Positions 23,312 to 35,032 of a DNA stretch of 64,000 bases are shown here, one piece after another. Numbering within the stretch: position 1 is the stretch's first letter; each line of letters starts with the position of its first letter. The notes beneath the pieces were generated by a model. The model made no database searches. It was not told the DNA's origin and worked only from the letters and a program-made list of their open reading frames with translations. The translations under genes and the position numbers were made by a program. Origin of the DNA: Roridomyces roridus (lineage: Eukaryota; Basidiomycota; Agaricomycetes; Agaricales; Mycenaceae). The stretch is taken from NCBI GenBank assembly GCA_029378245.1, contig JARKIF010000048.1:186001-250000 (forward strand). The letters are read 5' to 3'.

Positions 23312-25558
23312 TCACCAATACCGGTGTGTATTCCGTGGCTCAGCGGTATCAGCGAACGATTGTGATACAGCTCCGCGCGTGTTCTGCATTTCATTGCCAG
23401 CTCCTTCCTCCGCGAGCTCGTCAACTTGAACGACTGTCAGCCCAGTTGAGTGTTAGGCGACGAAACTGACCATATGCGTGCGGAGTCTCCGTATCCCCAG
23501 CAATTTCCATTAGGGTGCACCCAAGGTGTTTTGCAAGATCTTGACTGTATCGATCAAAACCTTTCGCCGTGTGAAATTCACGCAGCCCTTCGTAGACGCC
23601 GGTATCCCACCGAGAGCCAGAGGCTGAGATGTACTGCGTGATTTCGGGGAATCCAAGACTCTGTGCATTTTCCGGCGTCAGAGGTGAGATTCCCAATGGG
23701 TCCAATGACCAGAACCATGGCAATTGAGGCCATGCAAATGAAGCTTTATCCCTCCTCAAATGCTCTGGAGGACATACAAAGAGATATCCTCCTGAGCACG
23801 GTCTTGTCAGGGCCAAGATGCGCAGACTGAAGTTTACATTGTGAAAGAATACAAACTCGAAATCAACCGAATCAGACGACATCATCATGCGAGGACAGCT
23901 TACCGTAGTCTTCATGTCCCGAAGTAATGTTCAGACGTCGAAAGATGTGATTTGCTTGGGGTAACCAAAAGGTGTCCGCCAGCACGCGGACAGTTATTCC
24001 GCTTTCGTAAATCGCTGGCGCATTGAACCTTCCGAACACAGTCAACAGCAAGTGACATCCGATAGTGGAAAGGTTGTACCGTGTCCAGCCGGTAGTCATG
24101 CGCTCCCCAAGCGTGACATTATGAGTTTTGTAGTTCATGCAATGCCATCGGTTGCCAGAAAGCTCGTAGAACTCGTTGGCAGCCCAAGCCACCGCCCCGA
24201 GCAATCCATGGGTGCACAGCCCAGGGGAACCAGTGCACAGCCCAGAGGGACTAAAGACCAGGGCTCCCACAGGCACCTCTAGATCTGAGATTGCCGGGGA
24301 GAAGAATCCGAGTGTTGGCAGAGCATGCCAACAAGTCAAGTGATAAATTTGAATGGGTACAATTTGCATCACCGTGAGCTCTGAATTTGCATCATTCAGT
24401 GCCAACCGTCCCTGCCCCGCGAATTTGGTTGCGTAATTCATGAAATAGATGTCAGCGGCAGGCGGCAAGATTCCGTTCGTTAGTTCGAAGCAAAGCCGGC
24501 CAGTTGAAAGCCTGACCCAGGTTGTTTCCTCCTCTGGGCTTTCCTGTGGAATGGTTACAGCATGATCTATATGGGCGTCAAAGCCTCTCACCAGGTTCAT
24601 TTCGGAGAAGTATTGGTCGTAATCCTTGATTTGCATGGCGTGAGATTCCCTGTGAACCTCACCTGACTGACGGCAAATCCGGCTCACGTTGTAGTCAGTG
24701 GTCTAGGTTGATTAAATTAAATGAGTGAGGGGTTACACGCTATACGTACCCAGCAAGCATACATATAAACCGTCATGATGGGAGATGGGCGCCGCAGCTC
24801 AAGAAATCCATGCATCGGAATCAAATCTAGGTTTCAGAAAATTGGCATCACAGACATCGGAATCTTCAAGAGGCGCACAGCCGAGCGTACCGTCATGGGC
24901 CACCACTGCATGTACACCGGACAAACTTGCCACCCCAAAAATCTGTAGTATTGTCGCGTGCCTGGGTGCCGCCTCAATGCATGGTATAATAACTCATCAA
25001 AAAAAGACACAGCAAAATCGGGAGTGTCGCTCAATATACTCGCGCCATTCCTGTAGCACAGGAGTGAGGTTGCGGGGACATTAGCACAGCAACAGAGATA
25101 CCCGCTCAGCATTTTCCCCACGATAAACAAACACCGCCCTCTCTGAGTCTACGCCATAGATCTTTGCAGAGTACATGCGGCGAACAGTGTTTCTGCGGTC
25201 TGGGCGATGGACGTGGGCAGATTGTGTGTCGAGAACAATCTCTCTTCTGAGATCAATTTCGCTCCGAGTGAGTCGCCTATAATCTATCGCAAAGAGGTCA
25301 AATGAGCGGCGTATCGGACATGTGTAGGTACACACCCTCATTGGTAGAAGTCTCAGCTTCTTGATGGATATGCACATTGCTGGTGAAAGTGCCGCCGTGA
25401 ACGGAGAGGTTCTGGGATGTTGGGAAAAAGGCGCCCGGATACCTGGATGGAGGGGATGAACGAGGGCTTTAGGTGCGGAGGTAGTGCCAAAGTGACTGAG
25501 GAAGAGCGGCAGACCTTCCGAAAGAGAAATCTGAGCTCAGGCGAGGTCCGTTGTCCAT
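23312..25558 (-). CDS. Kinase-like family protein, copy C
   Basis: ATG 25558 opens MDNGPRLSSDFSFGRS. An intron precedes YPGAFFPTSQ-type sequence with SVHGGTFTSNVHIHQE. Then come IDYRRLTRSEIDLRREIVLD, RRMYSAKIYGVDSERAVFVY and RGENAE. The C-terminal part is well preserved: WVRLSTGRLCFELTNG, VPVGALVFSPSG, FWLPQANHIFRRLNITSG, HEDYGKL, GYLFVCPPEHL, LPWFWSLDPLGISPLTPE and AKHLGCTLMEIAGD. The last intron splits the codon after HAY and leads to an acidic tail ending at TGA 23312. No HRD/DFG is present. It carries the same upstream block as D and E. Function unknown. Confidence 0.7.
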
Positions 25559-26515
25559 GAAAAAGGGCGGGTGGGGTGGTCGTGGAAGAGGAGGCAGAGG
25601 AGTATAAGCGCCAATCTGACAGCCTGGGTGTAAATGGACCAAGGATACTCCATATGGACTGGGCTGTGTTCCGTACTGGACCGTACATACAGTAGCGGTG
25701 CATAGTGGAAGGGGTTGTGGACAGTGGATACTCATCAAAGGCTGTATTTCTCTCGAGCGAGAGAATGGTCAGGTTAGGTTATGTAGTGCAGCGGCGGAGA
25801 GAGGAGCCGCAAGAACGGTATCAGAGCCAACAGGGACTCAGCAAGATCCAACCAGAGAACATTTCTAGGGTTGAAGTCTATGGGACTGAGCGCGTAGATT
25901 CAGACAGGCAGAGACAAGATCAACTTGGAGGTGCGCCGGGCGGCTGGTCGGACGGCAGGTCCAGCTATGTTCACCGATATGATCATGACGGCAAAGAGGA
26001 ATCCCAGACCAGAGAGCAGAGGCAAATATTGTTGCGTGGTTAGGGCCAGCCAGAAAGCAAGAAGTTAGAGACACGTTGGAGACATGTGATCGACATCAAC
26101 GATGACTCATGGATTGTTTGTCGCCGATTGCAGTGATGCGCCGCCCATCTCCGTTGCGCAACACGACGGACACCATGACTTGCGCAGCAACGCCCGTCCC
26201 AGGCCTTTATCTTAGAAATTCAGAAAAGGTAAAAGAAAATATGTCTGGGATAAAAAACCGATTGGAACCTGCCTGAAAGAGGTAGCTGTTTGGGACAGCA
26301 AGAAAAACTTGTTTCAGCTCGTTTCAGTCCCTGTTCGAGGAGAATAATTTTGAATTGCTTCCATGGCATTGATCGGGCTACTTGCCTTCCCGATTGAGAT
26401 CGCGTCGGTGTTGCCCAAGTACCTGGTTACCACGTAGCCTACCGAGTCCTCCGCCACCATCGCGACAACCCTGAGAAAACACCGTAACGGAACCGTTCCT
26501 TTTTTCTTGACCACC
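25559..26515. promoter_or_regulatory. Upstream region of copy C with conserved family block
   Basis: On the side away from the gene, GACATGTGATCGACATCAAC followed by GATGAC (26081-26106) matches blocks upstream of copies D and E at nearly the same distance, about 520 bp from the start codon. A nearer block (CAAAGGCTGTAT..CGAGCGAGA, about 25735-25765) is also shared with copy D. The same stretch is also upstream of the divergent F-box gene at 26516. Confidence 0.5.
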
Positions 26516-27693
26516 ATGACTCCCCGCGCACTCCGCCTGCCAGAGCTCTGCTGCACCATCGCAGAGTTCCTCGGCGACTCTCCCGCCGACCTCAGATCCT
26601 GCGCCCTCGTGTCTCCACACCTCACAGCTGCTGCTCAACGGATATTATTCCACGACATCATCTTCAATCGTCGCTGCAAAGCAGTCGGCGACCTTGGGCT
26701 TCTACCGCAATACGACGAGTCGAGGGCATGCGCTCGCTTTTGCGCCGTTGTGGCCAACTCACTGCACCTCATCCCCCTCGTTCGCCGCATCCGAATAGGT
26801 TTGGGACATGACGTCGGGAATCCCCTCTCCACCATAAAGTTCCCCAACCTGAACGAACTGGTACTACACGGCCGGCTTCGTAGCCATGGTGGGGATATCA
26901 AACGTACCCCTGCAGCAGTCCTGCTCAGAACACCCTCCCTGCGGCGCGTCGGACTCGTGTACCCCATCTTCCGCGACCCACAGGACATGTACAGCCTCTT
27001 CACTTCCGTCAGTCCCACAGTGGACTGTCTCTCGCTACAGCGTGTCCTGGTCGAGGATGGCCACAGCCTTCCAATTCCCATCCCGGCGGCGGACTATGTC
27101 AACCCCGCATCCAAAATTAAAACACTCCGTCTTCACCGGCTGTACATCCACCATCCAGACTGTCTCGGTCCTTTTGACTTGTCCGAGTTGCGCGAGTTGG
27201 ATTACGGGAACTCGCTCACGCCCGTATTCGCTCGAGTCTTGGAAGAGGCCCGGGAATCAATCGTCTGCTTGACTCTTAACGCCGGTACGTACCCCGAATC
27301 TGTTCTCCATTCCTTTACGTATTTTTCGACTGACGAGCCGTCCCTGTAGAACAAGCTGTGAAGTCACTTCCATCCCTTCTCGGCCGTCTCCCCGGACTCA
27401 CCGATCTGACTCTGGTCAGCGACGGCGAGACTTCTTCCGGCATCGAAGCCCTACTGTCCTCCCTCCACACATCGCGTCTTCTCACACGACTGTCGCTGCG
27501 GTTGGGAGGTGCACTGGACGTCGAGACCGCCGGGCTCATCGGGCAAGCGTGTGCGAAGGCCCCGGTGTGCGTGGTGACTGTTTGGTTCGACGCATCATCA
27601 GACTCGGACCTGGCGTCTCATTGGGAAGCAGCCATGCGGAGTGCGTTTGTGGAGGAGGGCGGCAAAGGTGTGTTTGAAGTCATTAGGTGTTGA
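26516..27693 (+). CDS. F-box-like / leucine-rich repeat protein
   Basis: Two exons (26516-27284, 27350-27693) joined by a 65-nt intron give 370 aa. The N-terminus ALRLPELCCTIAEFLGDSPA and DLRSCALVSPHLTAAAQRI resemble an F-box, the Skp1-binding part of SCF ubiquitin ligases. Irregular leucine-rich segments follow (FPNLNELVLHGRL, SLRRVGLVYPIF, LSELRELDYGNSL, LPGLTDLTLVSDG), as in the large agaricomycete F-box/LRR family. The start is the ATG in front of TPRALRLPEL; an in-frame TTG further up is not used. The target substrate is unknown. The gene looks intact. Confidence 0.75.
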
Positions 27694-28185
27694 CCTGTTG
27701 GTCGGTGAGTTCCTTGGTTCTCTCCGCGACCCAACGCTGATGGATTTCTCTGTTGGATGTTCTAGCCTTAATCTACCGTATATTTAATGCTAATTATCAA
27801 CTCAATTTGCCTACAACACATGCCAGCGCTCGTGAGCTCCGCGGTGAACAACGTTATAGAACTGGGAGCTCATTCCAAAGCGCCAACGGAGAGTAATATC
27901 TTCAAGCAAAGTGCCTACCTTTCAGACCAATACTCGGAGTTGTACGGCGAGAGGAGCACGTTCAACCGCGAAGCAGCAGGATTGAGTCTATATTCGACCG
28001 CAAATACTTTGCTCGGCGAGGGTGAGAAGGAGAGCAGGGAGGCGTACGGGCTTGGACTCTGCGCGGGGGGGAGGCATTCCTGCGTTGTGGGCTTGTGGTC
28101 GGTGTGGAGCAGCAAGTCAGGTGCCAAGTGGCGCGCATCATTCAAAGCCATCAACACCGCCACATCTCTTTCTTCCTCTCCCGCC
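27694..28185. other. Short intergenic region
   Basis: Open in the frame of the next gene from 27787 but without recognisable sequence. I place the next start at 28186 because the residues upstream look random. Confidence 0.35.
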
Positions 28186-29458
28186 ATGTCGCCCATCACC
28201 GATTCAGGCTACGAAAGCGACACCGGAGCCCGAGACAACCCGAGTTGCGATAACTTTAGGACCGACACGCCCGTGCTCAAAACTATCCCAGTGTAAGTAG
28301 ACTTGGAGGACGTCTGCTGGCACCAATGCATCCCTCGTCGTGGCACCACAGGACCACGAACAACTTCAAGGCTCTCAACCGGGAGGGACGCGCCATCTGC
28401 CGAATAGTCTACGCTCACGACTGGACCGTCATGCGTATCGCCCGCATCTTTGGTATCCCTCCGAAGCGCGTCACGAAAGCCATACATAATGTGTATGCTC
28501 CGCCGGATGTGGTGTCGGAGGACTATGAGAGGGTGAGAGACCCTGAGTTTGCGAGATATTTTCCGCCTGTAGAGGTGCGTCGTGGGTCTGTCTGCCTCGT
28601 TAGACATCCTTACTGACAACATCTCGTTTGTAGTCCAAGTCCGAGTCCAGGCCTGAATCTCCGCTTACGGCGATGGACGATTCTGACGATTCCGACTATT
28701 CTGAAGAAGGAGTGAGTTGTCAAGTTTCCGATGCGACCTTACCCGCTCATGGTGTGTTTCAGACAAGGGTCCGAACCGTCAAGAAACCGTCGCGAAACAA
28801 GTACACTCCTGTAGGCCACAACGCCTCGGTACGCTCTTCTATCAGATTCCTGCTTAACGTTCTTTGACGCGGACAGGCTCTCCACTCCTTCCTTGAAAAC
28901 ATACTCCACGTCGACTTCTCCCAACATCACGCACTGCTCGTCGAACGAGGTTTTACGATGCCGCGATTGAAGATTATCGCATCGTGGCCCGAGTCAGCTA
29001 TAAAAGAGGCGCTGCAGCGGACTTTGCTCATCGAGTGCGAGTTCACGTCCGACGCCGCGATTGGGATGACGCCGTTCGAGGTTATCACGCTCGAGTGGAT
29101 TGCGTGGGCTCAAGGAGCGTGGCACGTCTATCCTCGTACGTCTTCACCTCTTCTTTGTCTCGTTTCGTTTCGTTCGGAGATTAACGTCAAACAGCCACCA
29201 AACACCAATACTAGTACCACACTCGTATCCTTCCTGCTCACCATCATGGGCTTCGACCTCACAGCCCACCACTCCTTACTCGACACACAGGGGTTTGACG
29301 TCCAACGGCTGACTTTGATGGGCGCTTGGGAAGTGGAGGATTTGCGGGAGACGTTGAGGCGCACGTTGTATCGTGATTTTGTGCCCGGTGGGATGAGTGC
29401 GTTGGAGGTTTTGGCGCTCGAGTTTGTGGTGCGGGACTGTGAGTGGCGAGGTTCTTGA
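28186..29458 (+). CDS. Helix-turn-helix protein with two repeated SAM-like domains
   Basis: Exons 28186-28292, 28352-28574, 28634-28711, 28763-28828 and 28877 onward join in frame. After an N-terminal Ser/Asp-rich leader the second exon encodes REGRAICRIVYAHDWTVMRI and ARIFGIPPKRVTKAIHNVY, a helix-turn-helix of the kind that binds DNA. An acidic/basic linker follows. Then a domain of about 65 residues (HHALLVERGFTMPRLKIIAS..EVITLEWIAW) is followed by a second copy of itself (HHSLLDTQGFDVQRLTLMGA..EVLALEFVVRD). The last intron is uncertain. The strong GTACGT donor at 29136 gives no open join, whereas a GTCTTC donor at 29140 with the acceptor ending at 29214 does. I recall similar HTH proteins in other mushrooms, without known function. 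Probably nuclear. Confidence 0.65.
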
Positions 29459-29689
29459 GCTTTGTGGTGTGAATTTGTTGTATCTGTGTGCAATTCGTGT
29501 ATGACTATCGCTTTTTGTCCTTTATCGATATCTGGACTCCGACGATGCGATCTAGGACCTAGTCTCGGGACCAGACTATATACAACTGACGAACAAGTAG
29601 TTGTATATATCTAGGACCTATCTCTCTTGTTATCAAGTCTCGGTGCAATTTCTTCTAATTGGGTGTTTGCTCTCCAGCTCCTGGCTCGT

Positions 29690-30480
29690 GTCACAGACCC
29701 GCGGCCGCGTTCAACGTTATTGACGTATGGTTCGTAATTGCCCTGTGTGCATCCGTTCGATTCGGGTCTTGGGATTAGGTGGTCCATTCTTTTTGTCCGA
29801 ATGTACCCGAATGTACCTTCACAGCATCCCGAACTTGGTCGATCCTCATTTCCTTATTGTTTCCTTGAATACAAGATCTGACACGTCCAGACACGATTGA
29901 TGTCATCATCGGAGCTTCAATTCCCTTGCTTGTCCCATTCGTTGCCGAATCATTGATTTTGATTCGCAGAACCCTGACTCGTTGGCTTGTATCGGAAAGC
30001 CCGCGTTCGACGTTAACCTGTGATGTACATTGGAGTTGAAGCTCGTCATCTGTGCCTGAACTACCTGACTGAGCCCGTTCGATTCGGGTCCTGGTATTGA
30101 TGAGCAGAACTGGTCCCATTTTGCAGTCCATCTCCTTTTGCCTCGGGCACCGTGCATTCACACCCTTGCTTGTCCCATTCGTTGCCGGATCGTTGATTTT
30201 GATGCGCAGAACCCTGATTCGTTGGCTTGTATGGCAGAGCTCGCGTTCAACGTTGAACTGTGATGTACATTGTATGTATGGCATTGGAGTTGAAACGTTG
30301 AAGCTCTATCCATGGCTGAGCCCGTTCGATTCGGGTCCTGGTATTGATCAAGAGGGTCGTAACATTTTGCGGCCCATATCCTTTTGCCTCGGGAACCGTG
30401 CATTCACACCATGTCCCATGCAGACCTGGAAAATCGCCGGTCCCGGGTCGAGACAAGCAAACTCTGATTGATCGCATCAT
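29690..30480. repeat. 240-bp tandem repeat, about two full and two partial units
   Basis: CCCTTGCTTGTCCCATTCGT occurs at 29933 and 30173, exactly 240 bp apart, and the sequence between is clearly related unit to unit (CGTTGATTTTGAT, CAGAACCCTGA.TCGTTGGCTTGTAT, GTTCGATTCGGGTCCTGGTA). Decayed partial units lie on both sides. The period is a multiple of three, so long minus-strand frames run through it. I see no start, splice or domain evidence that it is translated. Confidence 0.75.
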
Positions 30481-30600
30481 CGGAGTTTCATTCCCTTGTT
30501 TTGCCGTGCTTTTCTTGTAGCTGGATCATTTCATTCTTGCCCTGAGCTTTGAGGGGTATACATATGTTACATTGCCATCCTTCCGTCCGTTCATCCAAAA

Positions 30601-32286
30601 TCACACCATCTCCACCTCATGCTTTGAAGAATTTACATCGCTCCGCCTCCTCGGCGTCGATTCCGGTGAGTCCAATCTCACCTGAACCTCGCTCCTCGCA
30701 CCAGACCTCGTAGCCAGCCTCGAGTTCAGCTCAAAATTCATATTCATGCTTTCCGGACGTTCGGTGCTGAACGCGCCGAGACTCGAGCTGTTGGTTGTGT
30801 CGTTGTCGCCGTAGGATGTGCCTCGGCCCACGCGGACGACGATGAGAGAAAACTGATTGAAGTTCACTTGAGTATGGATGTTGGCCGTGGAAACGATTCG
30901 ATGGACTCACGGTCAAACCCTGGTAGCGAGGCTTGGTTCAATGCCCCTTGAGAAAAAGTGGGATACGTACGATGAGAGGCGACGACTATGTGGCAAGCGA
31001 ATATAAGTGGGGCTCGGCATACAACAATGAACTGCTTACACAACCACTCAGGATGAAACTCACAAGACTGTTGAGTCGAGTGGTTACAAGCAGGCCGACC
31101 AGGAAGCAGGTGTTTATTGCAGCTAACATAATCCAGTGTGAAATTGATTATCTCAAATGGGTGGGTAGTACGACGCACCGGATTCAACGAGTACCGATAT
31201 GATCTTGAGACTCTCAGATTGCCTTGATCCCGGGAATGATGCATCCGCGTGCTTGTAAGACCGGATGATCTTGAATGAGATGAGGCCTGTTTGAGACGTC
31301 AGTTCACACTCCATGGACCCGCTCACAACGGGACTCGGTGCGCACCGGTGCAAAGCAGATTCGTGCAGAGGGTGCAGATGAGGAATATATCGCCCGGGTT
31401 GATGACATTCTGTCCAAGGACTCCACTGTCTGGCCCGAGGTTCTTGAGCACGACGAGTGAGTAGATGCTCGTCCCTATCTTGACTATCAGCAGTGGTCGT
31501 TATGGTTTGCGAGAGAAGACGTACCACAGCTAGCCAGGTATAACAGTGCTGGTAACGCAGTGATTCGCCAGCTTTTATTCCAGACGATATATGTTCTGAA
31601 GATCTATGCAAAGGCCTCGAGTCAATGTCGGGGAATGTGAGGATGAAGCTTGCTGACCAAAAACGCGTCGGCGATGGCAGTCAAGAATGCATAATCCATT
31701 TCAATGAAAAACGCGGATGATTCGACACTCGAAAGAAGGCTCGTTATGTCGTCTAATGAAATTGAATTGATCAGTTCGTCGCACAGTGGCTAAGAGACAA
31801 CCACATACTAAACGTGGTAACACAGCCATTGACTTCGAATATACACCGCTCAGGACGAAAGTGAGCTTTTCACTTGCATGCGGGGAAACACATCAACTCA
31901 CGGCGGTGATGAGTCCAAACATCGAGACCGTCGTGGCGACAAGATACCAATGATTTGCATTTCCCAGCTTCTTCCGTCGAAGGACGAGCATGCACTCCAG
32001 AAAAATGGGGAGGTATGCACCTGGTCATACATTCAATCAATCAACTCGGTGAGGATTCGTTGGAGCAGCTTACCGAAGAGGATCGACTGGACGAAAGCGC
32101 TGTATAGAATATTTTTGGTTACCCGGTGAGACTGGGACGCGGCCCTCGTACATACGCAATGAACGAATCCTTGAGCCCCGGAGGAAACGAAAAATTGAGG
32201 TCAGGGAGGCCCCCAGCGGGAATGCTGCCTGCGGGGATTCCAGCGGGGATGCCGCCGGCGGGGATTCCAGATGGGATACTGTCCAT
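30601..32286 (-). CDS. Multi-pass membrane protein of the agaricomycete receptor-like type
   Basis: ATG 32286 opens MDSIPSGIPAGGIPAGIPAG, a short IPAG repeat, then LNFSFPPGLKDSFIA. Introns of about 50 nt separate hydrophobic exons: FVQSILFG plus YLPIFLECMLVLRR, WYLVATTVSMFGLIT, SSAFFIEMDYAFLTAIADAF, IFRTYIVWNKSWRITALPAL, SIYSLVVLKNLG, SFKIIRSYKHADAS, LKIISVLVESG and INTCFLVGLLVTTRLNSL. The last exon FSLIVVRVGRGTSYG ends in a polar cytoplasmic tail and TGA 30601. The order (RxYIVWxxxW, VESG) is what I recall from a large 7TM-like family of unknown ligand in mushrooms. The splice near 31060-30870 is not fully resolved. Confidence 0.65.
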
Positions 32287-34004
32287 GATCACGGGTGCTA
32301 GCAGGGAGTGGGTTGATACGAATCAGGAATGGTGGATCAAAGAAAAACGGGGAAAGGTGTACCAACACCTTATATGCTCGTGGGCTCCACCGCCTCTCAC
32401 GAGAAGCCTTGGCCTTGGGAGCTGGCAGTGATACGCATCTCTAGTCATCTTCCAGAAGTCGGCGATGGATGCACGGAACGCGCGGCAAGTCACTCGACGC
32501 AGGACAAAATTGGCAAGAGCTTCCACCCGGCCTTCGGCATCTGACGAAATTCACTCAGAGATGATAGATTACCTCCGTCCGAGTCCCGCTTTCCTTGTGG
32601 TTAGAGCGCCAATCTTCACTGAACTCCCCTGGAAAGCTTGGGATAGCATAGAATCAACTATGTGGCCTGAAATGCAGGTGGCTGCAATTAGAATCCCCGC
32701 ACCATCACCGTTTCGTTGATTCTGCCCCTGGATGCGTCATGGACTGACAGTCTTCGACAGATCGACAGGTGGGAGGGTAGAAATGTATCTGCCAACCAAC
32801 CACGCTCGCTGATCATCTCAGACCGAGCGCGCGTTTATTCCTTTTTGTGCCACTACTGCCGAGAGCAATACCACCGCTTTAGGACTGTTGGGAAGAGTTA
32901 ATCAGGAGGATATCATATAGAACCTTGGGCGTGTTGAACTCGGAGATGGATGTCACTCCGCTTGAATTCGCAGTTGATTGAGGATTCGAGGAAAGAAGGC
33001 CTTGGTCAGTTCAGTTGCGGAAAGCTAAGGGCGGAAATGAGGTGCCTTGGCTTAAAAATTGAATCCCGTCTGCCATCGCCATGAACCCGGCGCCATGGCT
33101 GAATCAATCAAAGAAGTCAGCAGAACCTGCTGGGAGCCGTAGCGACGCAATCTGGACTCCGTTCTCTATCCGCGGAAATATCCTATAACTCTGACTTGAG
33201 GCAACAGGGTTGGCAAGAGGATCACGTACGCTTCTTCCTGCAGGTCCTCCTTTCTCCCGCACTTTGCCCGCACTGGTCTACTATTACGCAGTGGCAGCGA
33301 TCGAGGAGTCGCTGGAGACCGTTCGCAGATTGATTTCTGGCGATAACTTCAAGGGATGCGCACTATACGAACAATGGCAAGAGTTTCTGGCTTGTGCGCA
33401 AGAGCTCTGGATGAATTCGATGCCACTACCGTTGCGTACAAAGCATGCGATAATTTGCGGGTGCGTCACTGGATAAGTTGAGGGGACGGGAGTTCTAGGG
33501 GGGATTGATGTTGTTCTGTCCAGTTTGGGCAATGTTCTGGGGATTCATTAGAGGTGAGTACTAGTTCGTTTCCGTTACCATCCAGGGATCATGACATTCC
33601 ATAGGTACAGCGGGAGTAGGCGGGAGTTCCAAACCAATGCCCCGTACATGTGATTCAGCCAACAAGTATCGTCATTTGGCGTTTTCGAGCTACTGGCACC
33701 CCATCTCATGTCCGTCTGAGAAAGGCAGAAAGTTGAAGCCGCTGATGTATCATTTTTGTGCGCCCTGGTTGTCAGAAATGGATGCGCTGAGATCCCGGTG
33801 GAGGCTCTCACTCGAGCCTCGCGCTTATAATCAAGTCCGCCACAGGCCCACAAACTCCCAGCTCCAGACCCGAAAAGCCCTTCGGCGTAGGCTGGAAGTG
33901 CGAACTGCAGTACGTCTGCCCGCGTGTTCTCTCTTCACGTTTGTACTAACACCATCAGATACTGTCGTTCACATCTTCTCATATACTAACCTGATACCGC
34001 ACAC
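32287..34004. other. Intergenic, nothing firm
   Basis: Several short plus-strand frames occur (for example 33210-33476 and around 33520 with a hydrophobic VWAMFWGFIRG just before a GT donor). They may belong to a small unrecognised gene. I could not connect exons or name a family. Confidence 0.3.
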
Positions 34005-35032
34005 CTAGACTTCGTCCACATCCGCTTTCCTCATCTGTTCCATCTCCTCCCACGTCGGAAGCCCAAAAATGGAGGGCAACTGCTCCCAAATCGTCCGTCT
34101 CGCCTCATCATACATCTCTAGACTGGCCTTTTTGCATGCCGAACAAAGTGGAATTGTTCCCCATCGTTCCGGTACCAAGTATCCCAGCGGAGCGAGCTTG
34201 ACCTGTTTGGTGAAATTCTCAAGAATGGTGCTTCGGGCCCGGCGGCAAGCGCTGGCTGCGGTACATGACTCGCCGCGTGCGGCACGGAGGAAGCGAAACG
34301 TCTCGTGGTTTTGGGCGATGAGCAGTGTCGTCCGGGCCACAAGGCATGTACGCTGGAGTGCTGGTGTGAGTTGAATTGGATCGTTGCCCGTCGCGTCGGC
34401 GGGAATACCATCGAAGATGTCTTGAACGGTGCAGCATGTCACGGCGTATAGTGCCGCTGGCATGGCCCAGGTGAGATCTAGGCTGTCGAAGAGGAGCAGA
34501 CGCGAGAAAAGCTCGCGTGGAGTCTGCAGGCTAGCGTCCGGTGTGAAACCCATCGTGTCGTACTCGGCCACGGAGCGAGGTGAGATCGACGCGATGTGAA
34601 GGAGCGCCCGACGTCGGAGATATGCCACGTCGTATTTTGTGCTGAGCTTCAAAATCCCGGCGATGACTTGGAATGGTGTCGGCGCTGGAGGTCTCTCGAA
34701 GAAACTGAGGAAATCATCAGCTCGCACAGGAGACCGAAGAAGTAACTAGTCAACCTCGAGTCGAAGATCGCTCTCAGAAAATGCTCTGCATCCTGCTCGG
34801 CGTCATGCAGGACCACGATAGGACATCCGTCGATGAGTGGCTGGTGATCTGGTTGTGGGATGGACAGTATATCGCCGAAGACGGATGACCGAGCGGCGAG
34901 GATGCTGCTCGCGACGCGAAAGATGCGATTCCCCGCACGCAGTACGAGACCACCTTCTGGGAACCAGAGGTCAGGGACGCGTGTCAGATTGGTGGCGCGC
35001 GTCGATTCTTGGGATGAGCGGGTGGCATCCAT
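34005..35032 (-). CDS. BTB/POZ domain protein
   Basis: Two exons (35032-34755 and 34704-34005) with one 50-nt intron give 325 aa. The N-terminal LWFPEGGLVLRAGNRIFRVA, SSILAARSSVFGDIL and PIVVLHDAEQDAEHFLRAIF form a BTB/POZ fold, a dimerisation module that often links to cullin-3 ubiquitin ligases. The C-terminal half (ILKLSTKYDVAYLRRRALLH and onward) matches the usual agaricomycete BTB protein layout, with a CSACKKAS Cys pair near the end. This family is strongly expanded in mushrooms. Substrate and partner are unknown; the frame is clean. Confidence 0.82.

Noticed and set aside
29775..30284. 169-codon minus-strand frame in the tandem repeat as a gene
   Set aside because: Open only because the repeat length is a multiple of three; no start, splice or homology evidence. 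Reported as a repeat instead.
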